Below are positions 33,330-38,387 of a stretch of 38,387 bases of DNA, in pieces. The stretch is taken from contig DCGO01000049.1 of the NCBI GenBank assembly GCA_002314605.1, positions 18,138-56,524 on the forward strand, given 5' to 3'. This DNA comes from Lentisphaeria bacterium UBA1776 (GTDB lineage: Bacteria; Verrucomicrobiota; Lentisphaeria; Victivallales; Victivallaceae). A program made the translations under genes and the position numbers. Position 1 is the first letter of the stretch, and each line of letters opens with the position of its first letter. A model generated the notes under the pieces. That model saw only the letters and a program-made list of their open reading frames with translations. It ran no database searches and was not told the DNA's origin.

Positions 33330-34849
33330 TGAAAATTGATGCCATCTTTTTAGGCATTGATTTCGGGACCGGCGGCTGCAAGGTGACCGCCGTGACCGGA
33401 GACGGTTCTGTCGCCGGAGATGCCAGTACCGAATACGCAACGGAATTTGCCCGGCCCGGCTGGTCGGAACAGGATCCGGATGGCTGGTATCCGGCCATGT
33501 GTTCCTCCCTGAAAAAACTGCGGGAAAACGGCGCGGATTTCTCGAAGATCCGCGCGGTGTCCTTCGACGGGTCAACGCACAACGCGGTGCTGTTGGATGA
33601 ACACATGCATCCCTTGCGGAAGACCATCATGTGGACGGATCAGCGCAGTGTCGGAGAGTGCGCGCTTCTGAAGAAAGAGTACGCCGATGTCATTTTCAGA
33701 ACGGCGTATCAGATGCCCGCACCCACCTGGACCCTGCCGCAGATGATGTGGCTCAGGAACAATGAGCCGGAAGTCCTGAAAAAGACCAGACACGTTCTCT
33801 TTGTCAAGGATTATGTCCGTTATCTGGTGACAGGTCATGCCGCCACCGATTACATCGAGGCTCAGGGAACGCTCTTCTTTGACATGAAGCGGCAGACCTG
33901 GGCGGAGGATCTGGTGAAACTTTCCGGTCTGGACATGGATGCATTGCCGGAACTGGTCAAGCCCGCTGACGTAGTGGGCAAAGTAACCGGGCAAGCAGCA
34001 CAGGAAACAGGCATTCCGGAAGGGACCCCTGTTGTCTGCGGCACCTCGGATTCCGCCGTGGAGGATTACGGAGCGGGAGCCATTGAGCCGGGGGACTGCA
34101 TCATCAAACTGGCGACGGCTGGGAATGTCAACGTGATGACCGGAGTGGCCCGCCCCTTCCCGACCACCCTCACCTATTCCCATGTGATCCCGGGGATGTG
34201 GTACACCGTCTCCGCCACCAATGCGGCGGCCCTGTGTCAGAGATGGTTCAGGGATGCATTCTGTGAATTTGAAAAACAGGAAGCGGACCGGAAACACTGC
34301 AGAGTGTTTTCTCTGCTGGATCAGCAGGCGGAAGCCTCCGCTCCGGGAGCGAACGGGGTGATGTTCCACCCCTATCTCCAGGGAGAGCGCTCTCCCTACT
34401 GGGATCCTGATCTCCGGGGAAGTTTCACCGGTGTGGCCATTTCCTCCACCAAAGGGGATTTCCTCCGGGCTCTGCTGGAAGGCGTGGCCTATTCCCTCCG
34501 GGACTGCTACGGCACCATCGAAGAAATGGGTCTTCCTGTGAAGCGTATTTTCCTGATCGGCGGCGGTGCCAGAGGGAAACTCTGGAGCCGGATCGTCAGC
34601 AGTGTCTTCAATCTTCCGGTCATGGTGCCGGTGCCGGGGGACGCCTCCTTCGGCTCCGCCTTGCTGGCGGCGGCGGGAACGGGCTTTTTCCGCGACAGCG
34701 CCGAGGCGGTAAAGACCTGCTTGCATGTTGACCGGGAGATCCATCCCGATCCGGAATTGGCGGCGTTCTACCGGAAGGGCTTTGAAAAATACCGGGCCAT
34801 CCATGACGCGCTGGCCCCCGTTTACCGGAACAACCAAACTCAACCATAA
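33329..34849 (+). CDS. FGGY-family carbohydrate kinase, xylulokinase-like
   Basis: This 506-residue kinase phosphorylates a sugar, commonly a ketose, with ATP. It shows the N-terminal phosphate loop LGIDFGTGGCK (8-18), GWSEQDPDGWY near 44-54, SFDGSTHNAVLLDEHMHPLRKTIMWTDQR (the substrate segment), CGTSDSAVEDYGAGA with the likely catalytic Asp, and FLIGGGARGKLWSRI...DASFGSALLAA in the C-terminal ATP domain. The start MKIDAIF was chosen because it overlaps the iolB stop (TGATG) and matches the family; the longer frame lies in iolB. Having an FGGY and a PfkB kinase in one operon suggests two successive phosphorylations. Confidence 0.88.
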   Translation: MKIDAIFLGIDFGTGGCKVTAVTGDGSVAGDASTEYATEFARPGWSEQDPDGWYPAMCSSLKKLRENGADFSKIRAVSFDGSTHNAVLLDEHMHPLRKTIMWTDQRSVGECALLKKEYADVIFRTAYQMPAPTWTLPQMMWLRNNEPEVLKKTRHVLFVKDYVRYLVTGHAATDYIEAQGTLFFDMKRQTWAEDLVKLSGLDMDALPELVKPADVVGKVTGQAAQETGIPEGTPVVCGTSDSAVEDYGAGAIEPGDCIIKLATAGNVNVMTGVARPFPTTLTYSHVIPGMWYTVSATNAAALCQRWFRDAFCEFEKQEADRKHCRVFSLLDQQAEASAPGANGVMFHPYLQGERSPYWDPDLRGSFTGVAISSTKGDFLRALLEGVAYSLRDCYGTIEEMGLPVKRIFLIGGGARGKLWSRIVSSVFNLPVMVPVPGDASFGSALLAAAGTGFFRDSAEAVKTCLHVDREIHPDPELAAFYRKGFEKYRAIHDALAPVYRNNQTQP

Positions 34850-34868
34850 AAATTGGAGAAAACAAAAA

Positions 34869-36323
34869 ATGCTGGTATCTCAGGACAGCTACATGTATGA
34901 GATGATCCGTACGGAACTGACGGATATTCTCGGAGAAAAGTACGTCTGCACCCGCAATGCGGACCGCTTCGGTCATTCCATCGACTACTACTGGATCCCG
35001 GAAATGTGGCACGACCGGGGCATGGAGACCCCGAAACCGGATTTTGTGGTCCACCCCGGCGCCACCGAAGATGTGGCGAAGATCGTCCGGCTGGCGAACT
35101 TCTACAAGCTCCCGGTGGTGCCCTGGGGCGGCGGCTCCGGGTCCCAGGGGGGCGCCCTTCCCGTTTACGGCGGCATTGTCATCGACATGAAGCGGATGAA
35201 CAAAATACGCAAGATCGACGAAGATGCCCTCACCGTCACCTGCCAGACCGGGATCATCGCCAAGCATCTGGAGTGGCGCTGCAACAAGGCCGGGTACTCC
35301 ACCATGCACCTCCCGGCCTCCATTTCCTGCGCCACCATCGGGGGCTTCCTGGCCCACCGGGGGACGGGGGTCCTGTCCACCAAGTACGGCAAGATCGAAG
35401 ATATGGTAATGAGCCTTGAAGTCGTTACGCCGACGGGAGAAATCATCCGGACCCTTCCGGTGCCCCGTCACGCCTCCGGACCGGACCTGACATTGCTCTT
35501 CACCGGAAGCGAAGGGACGCTGGGGATCATCACCGAAGTCACGTTGAAGATCCACCCCCAGCCCGAGACCCGGGAATTTCGCGCGTACATCTTCAAGGAT
35601 TTCCACACCGCCATGTCGGCGGGAGCGGAACTCATGCGTTCCCGGTTGCAGCCCTGCGCCGTGCGGCTCTATGACGAAACGGAGACCATCACCCACGTCC
35701 GGAAAGTCTTCGGCATGGAGCTGGACAAGGGGGCCTATCTGGTCTTCGGCTTCGACGGCCGGAAGGATATTGTGGCCTGCCAGATGAAGTACGCCCGGGA
35801 GATCATGGAAAAGAAATACCGCGGCAAGGACCTCGGCAGCAAAGGAGGGGACCTCTGGTGGCAGAACAAGTACAAATTCTTCTATCCCCCGTACATGTTC
35901 CACATCCCCCAGGCTTTCGGGACCCTGGACACGGTGGCGACGTTTTCGAACATCGAAAATGTTTATTATGCCATGAAGAAAACGGTGAACGAAAACTTCC
36001 CGAAAGCCCGGTTCATCGGTCACTTCTCCCACTGGTACGAATGGGGGTGCATGCTGTACGCCCGGTTCATCTTTGAAGAAGGGGACGTCCCGGCGGATCC
36101 CCGGGAAGCGGCGGCGCTTTACAACCGCGTATGGGATCTGGCCATCCGGGCTGCCATCGCCAACGGCGGCGTGATCAACGAACACCACGGTGTGGGCCTG
36201 AAACTCGGCCGCTACATGAAGGATCTCTACGGCAGCGCCATGCCGGTGCTGGAGGGGATCAAAAAAGAGCTGGATCCCAATAACATCATGAACCCCGGCA
36301 AACTTGGAATGAAAGGATTTTAA
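34869..36323 (+). CDS. FAD-linked oxidase, GlcD/alkyl-DHAP-synthase-like
   Basis: This is a 484-residue flavoprotein of the vanillyl-alcohol-oxidase/PCMH superfamily. It has the FAD-binding domain KPDFVVHPGATEDVAKIVRLAN (56-77), the pyrophosphate loop VPWGGGSGSQGG, SCATIGGFLAHRGTG and FTGSEGTLGIITEVTL, and a C-terminal substrate domain with INEHHGVGLKLGRYM and LDPNNIMNPGKL. HHGVG is typical of alkyldihydroxyacetonephosphate-synthase-like and some D-2-hydroxy-acid dehydrogenases. It probably oxidises a 2-hydroxy acid such as a lactate derivative and passes electrons to the Fe-S protein encoded 5 bases downstream. TTGGAGAAA precedes the ATG. Confidence 0.88.
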   Translation: MLVSQDSYMYEMIRTELTDILGEKYVCTRNADRFGHSIDYYWIPEMWHDRGMETPKPDFVVHPGATEDVAKIVRLANFYKLPVVPWGGGSGSQGGALPVYGGIVIDMKRMNKIRKIDEDALTVTCQTGIIAKHLEWRCNKAGYSTMHLPASISCATIGGFLAHRGTGVLSTKYGKIEDMVMSLEVVTPTGEIIRTLPVPRHASGPDLTLLFTGSEGTLGIITEVTLKIHPQPETREFRAYIFKDFHTAMSAGAELMRSRLQPCAVRLYDETETITHVRKVFGMELDKGAYLVFGFDGRKDIVACQMKYAREIMEKKYRGKDLGSKGGDLWWQNKYKFFYPPYMFHIPQAFGTLDTVATFSNIENVYYAMKKTVNENFPKARFIGHFSHWYEWGCMLYARFIFEEGDVPADPREAAALYNRVWDLAIRAAIANGGVINEHHGVGLKLGRYMKDLYGSAMPVLEGIKKELDPNNIMNPGKLGMKGF

Positions 36324-36328
36324 GCATC

Positions 36329-37360
36329 ATGCATATCGACAAATTTGAAGACGCCATCCGCTGCTGCCGTTTCTGTTTCATGTGCCGGCACCTTTCCGGC
36401 ATCGGCAACGTGACCTTTACGGAAGCGGACACCCCCCGCATCCGGGCTTCCCTGATCTGGGGACTCCGGTTCCATCCGGAAAACTGGAGCGATCCGGATT
36501 TCATCGACACCATTTACCGCTCGGACTTGAGCGCCGCCTGCCGCCGCAACTGCGTCAATTCCTATGACGAAAACGGCCTCAACCTTGCGGTCCGGGCCGA
36601 CATCGTCGAAAAAGGATTTGCCCCGGATTATGTGCAAAAACTGGCGGCCAAATTCAAGAAAACGCCGGCGTGGAAATGCACCGGCACCGGCAGGACCGTC
36701 TATCTTGCCGACAGCTACAGCAAAGCCGCCGGGGCGGACAAGGCCTTCGGGGCCATCATGGCCAAGGTAAAGAAGGATTTCCGCACGATCTCCGGCGGCG
36801 TCATCGGCAAAGGCATGCAGATCCTGGGCTTTCTCCCGGAATCCAGGGCGCAGATGAAAAAGTTTGCGGATTTTGTGAACGGCATCAAAGCGGACGTTCT
36901 GGTGGTCTCCAACCCGGCGGCCTACGATGCCCTCACCCGGGATTTCAAGGACCTCAAGCTCAAACTGAACTGCAAGGTGATGCATTCAAGTGAATACATC
37001 CTCTCCCTGAAACTCAAGTTCACGAAAAAAACGGGGGATGTCTATTACCTCGAGAGCGACTATCTCCGGAATTACGACGGGGATTACGCCTACCCGGGGG
37101 AACTCCTGAATGCGGTGAAAGCCGTCTGCAAGCCCTTCGGCACCAATGACGAGGAGTCCTACTCCTGCGGCGAAGGCGCCATGCTGCTGCCGGAATTCGC
37201 ACCGGAACTGGTGAAGGATCTTGCTGAATACGTTGCCGAGCGGGCGGACGATCCGAAGAAGGATGTCATCATCGCTTCACCCTACACCAAGATCCAGCTG
37301 AAAAAATATGCCGGTCTGAAGGTCATGACGCTGGAAGAACTGGCAGCCAAGGCGCTGTAA
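36329..37360 (+). CDS. Fe-S/CCG-type protein, probable electron partner of the FAD oxidase
   Basis: This 343-residue protein resembles the GlcF/heterodisulfide-reductase class, which pairs with GlcD-type flavoproteins. The first cluster motif is C12/C13-x2-C16-x2-C19 (RCCRFCFMCRHLSG), and C71 and C75 (SAACRRNC) could complete a cluster; the canonical CxxCxxCxxxCP form is not present. The C-terminal half has the shape of the Cys-rich (CCG) domains (YLADSYSKAAGADKAFG; MHSSEYILSL; SCGEGAMLLPEF) but lacks the CCG motif itself. I infer one 4Fe-4S cluster at most two, with a transfer role. The gene follows the oxidase by 5 bases. Confidence 0.7.
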   Translation: MHIDKFEDAIRCCRFCFMCRHLSGIGNVTFTEADTPRIRASLIWGLRFHPENWSDPDFIDTIYRSDLSAACRRNCVNSYDENGLNLAVRADIVEKGFAPDYVQKLAAKFKKTPAWKCTGTGRTVYLADSYSKAAGADKAFGAIMAKVKKDFRTISGGVIGKGMQILGFLPESRAQMKKFADFVNGIKADVLVVSNPAAYDALTRDFKDLKLKLNCKVMHSSEYILSLKLKFTKKTGDVYYLESDYLRNYDGDYAYPGELLNAVKAVCKPFGTNDEESYSCGEGAMLLPEFAPELVKDLAEYVAERADDPKKDVIIASPYTKIQLKKYAGLKVMTLEELAAKAL

Positions 37361-37372
37361 GGAGAGATTATT

Positions 37373-38200
37373 ATGGCATTGGTGACCTTAAAGGAACTCC
37401 TGCTGCCGGCGCGGCGGGAGAAGCGGGCCGTGGGGGCCTTCAATGTGGCGAATTATGAAACCGCCCTGGGGGTGCTTCATGCGGCAGAAGGGGAAAAATC
37501 CCCGGTGATCATCCAGGTCTATGACCGGCTGTTTGCAAGCTGCAAGGCTGCCGACCTCTGCGGCATGCTGGAGCGCCTAGCCCGCCGGGCATCGGTACCG
37601 GTGGCACTGCATCTGGACCATGGCTCCTGTCTGGAACATGTGGCGGTGGCCCTGAAAGCCGGATATACATCGGTGATGCTGGACGGTTCGAAACTGGCTT
37701 TTGAAGAAAACGTGAAAATCACGAAACTGGCGGCGGACCTCGCCCATGCGGCGGGCTGTACGGCGGAGGGGGAGATCGGCCATGTGGCCCAGGGGGACGA
37801 AGGAGCCCTGACCCGGGTCCATGAAGCGGTGGAATTTGCCCGGACAACCGGGGTGGATGCCATGGCCATTTCCATCGGCACGGTCCACGGGTATTACCGG
37901 GAAGAACCGATGATCGATGTGGTACGCTGTGCGGAGATCGCCAATGCTCTGCCGGAGCTTCCGCTGGTGCTTCACGGCGGTTCGGGGACGCCTCTCGAAA
38001 AGGTCCGGGCGGTCATTGAGAACGGCATTGCCAAGGTGAACATCGCCACGGAATACATGGATACCTACCTCAAAAGCAGTTATGCCGAATTGAAGAAACT
38101 GGACGGTAAATTTCTCCCAACCGACAAGTTCTACGACCCGGTGGTGGACGCCTGTGCCGCCCACGCGGCAAGGCTGATCCGTTTTTTTGCAGGGAAGTGA
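37373..38200 (+). CDS. Class II fructose-bisphosphate-type aldolase
   Basis: This is a zinc-dependent aldolase that splits a ketose (bis)phosphate to dihydroxyacetone phosphate and an aldehyde. The 275-residue protein has the TIM-barrel motifs of class II aldolases: GAFNVANYE near 21, LHLDHGSC (catalytic D82, Zn ligand H83), TAEGEIGHVAQGDEG (E134), GTVHGYYREEP (H172) and LVLHGGSGTP (H201). It belongs with the FbaA/GatY/IolJ group; the family members cannot be told apart by eye. The operon suggests it cleaves the final phosphorylated intermediate. It is the last gene and is followed by a terminator. AAGGAGAG precedes the ATG. Confidence 0.9.
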   Translation: MALVTLKELLLPARREKRAVGAFNVANYETALGVLHAAEGEKSPVIIQVYDRLFASCKAADLCGMLERLARRASVPVALHLDHGSCLEHVAVALKAGYTSVMLDGSKLAFEENVKITKLAADLAHAAGCTAEGEIGHVAQGDEGALTRVHEAVEFARTTGVDAMAISIGTVHGYYREEPMIDVVRCAEIANALPELPLVLHGGSGTPLEKVRAVIENGIAKVNIATEYMDTYLKSSYAELKKLDGKFLPTDKFYDPVVDACAAHAARLIRFFAGK

Positions 38201-38219
38201 CGTTCCCCTGCCCTGAAAA

Positions 38220-38273
38220 ACCGTGCTCTTCAGACTGGTCCGGATTTACGCCGGCCAGAAATGAAGGCACGGT
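38220..38273. terminator. Two-way terminator with nested stems
   Basis: The outer arms ACCGTGC (220-226 of the last 38.2 kb) and GCACGGT (38267-38273) pair perfectly. CTTCA/TGAAG (38228-38232/38262-38266), CTGG/CCAG (38235-38238/38255-38258) and CCGG/CCGG (38240-38243/38251-38254) pair inside, with small bulges. An A5 run on the left and ATTTT on the right let it stop transcription from both sides. It separates the aldolase from the convergent esterase remnant. Confidence 0.6.
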
Positions 38274-38276
38274 ATT

Positions 38277-38378
38277 TTACTGCGGTTTTCCAAAATGTTC
38301 GTCCGCAAAATCATAATACCGTTTCCAGTCGTATGGCGTAATGGAATGGTCCCCGGTTTTCACATGATAAGCATAGTT
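38277..38378 (-). pseudogene. C-terminal remnant of an alpha/beta-hydrolase esterase
   Basis: On the minus strand 33 codons before a TAA stop read NYAYHVKTGDHSITPYDW, then KRYYDFADEHFGKPQ. The G-x-H-x-IT-x-DW...DFADxxF pattern resembles the catalytic-His end of acetyl-xylan/glucuronoyl esterases and related alpha/beta hydrolases. An in-frame TGA lies just upstream (38381-38379), so in this window the frame is broken; the rest lies beyond the edge. Either the gene is decayed by a point mutation or frameshift, or the last codons belong to a different frame. Confidence 0.4.
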
Positions 38379-38387
38379 TCATAAATT

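Noticed and set aside
31047..33575. 842-codon minus-strand frame across the sugar operon
   Set aside because: It spans two and a half real genes on the other strand and has no family motif.

Overview
The window looks like a chromosomal segment of a moderately GC-rich, diderm bacterium. Lipoproteins, a fused SecD-SecF, RNase HIII, a LepA-LepB pair with a long LepB, and Arg codons strongly biased to CGG suggest the PVC group, most likely Lentisphaerota/Victivallales. This placement is an inference from gene content and was not tested by any search.

Layout. Positions 1-495 hold the tail of a decayed ISL3-type transposase and a run of hairpins, including a strong terminator. From 12656 down to 496 the minus strand carries housekeeping genes in several units. 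These are a sigma-70 factor, recQ and ogt; then yajC, secDF, a pteridine-reductase-like SDR, a ThuA-domain protein and a polysaccharide deacetylase; then dppA, a zinc-ribbon/kinase/ankyrin membrane protein and rpe. A pyruvate kinase (12808-14241, plus) is divergent from the sigma gene. From 25254 down to 14278 the minus strand carries a zinc ABC importer (znuA-znuC-znuB) overlapping rnhC, a small lipoprotein, murF-cobS-murD-murG, a stand-alone GGQ release-factor-like protein, and a peptide-type ABC solute-binding lipoprotein. On the plus strand follow lepA-lepB and an arylamine N-acetyltransferase (25412-29290).

The most interesting region is 29291-38200. A DeoR-type repressor is divergent from a tightly packed seven-gene sugar catabolism operon: a PfkB kinase, a fucose-isomerase-like enzyme, an IolB-like isomerase, an FGGY kinase, an FAD-linked oxidase, an Fe-S/CCG-type partner and a class II aldolase. 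The combination matches no textbook pathway that I recognise. The isomerase, the two kinases and the aldolase can be read as an isomerise-phosphorylate-cleave route, while the IolB/PfkB/aldolase trio resembles the lower half of inositol degradation. The FAD/Fe-S pair would oxidise a 2-hydroxy acid product. Four 10-bp phased AT-rich repeats lie between the divergent promoters and are a likely operator.

The window ends with a two-way terminator and the C-terminal remnant of an apparent alpha/beta-hydrolase esterase on the minus strand. I saw no tRNA, rRNA, CRISPR array or complete mobile element.
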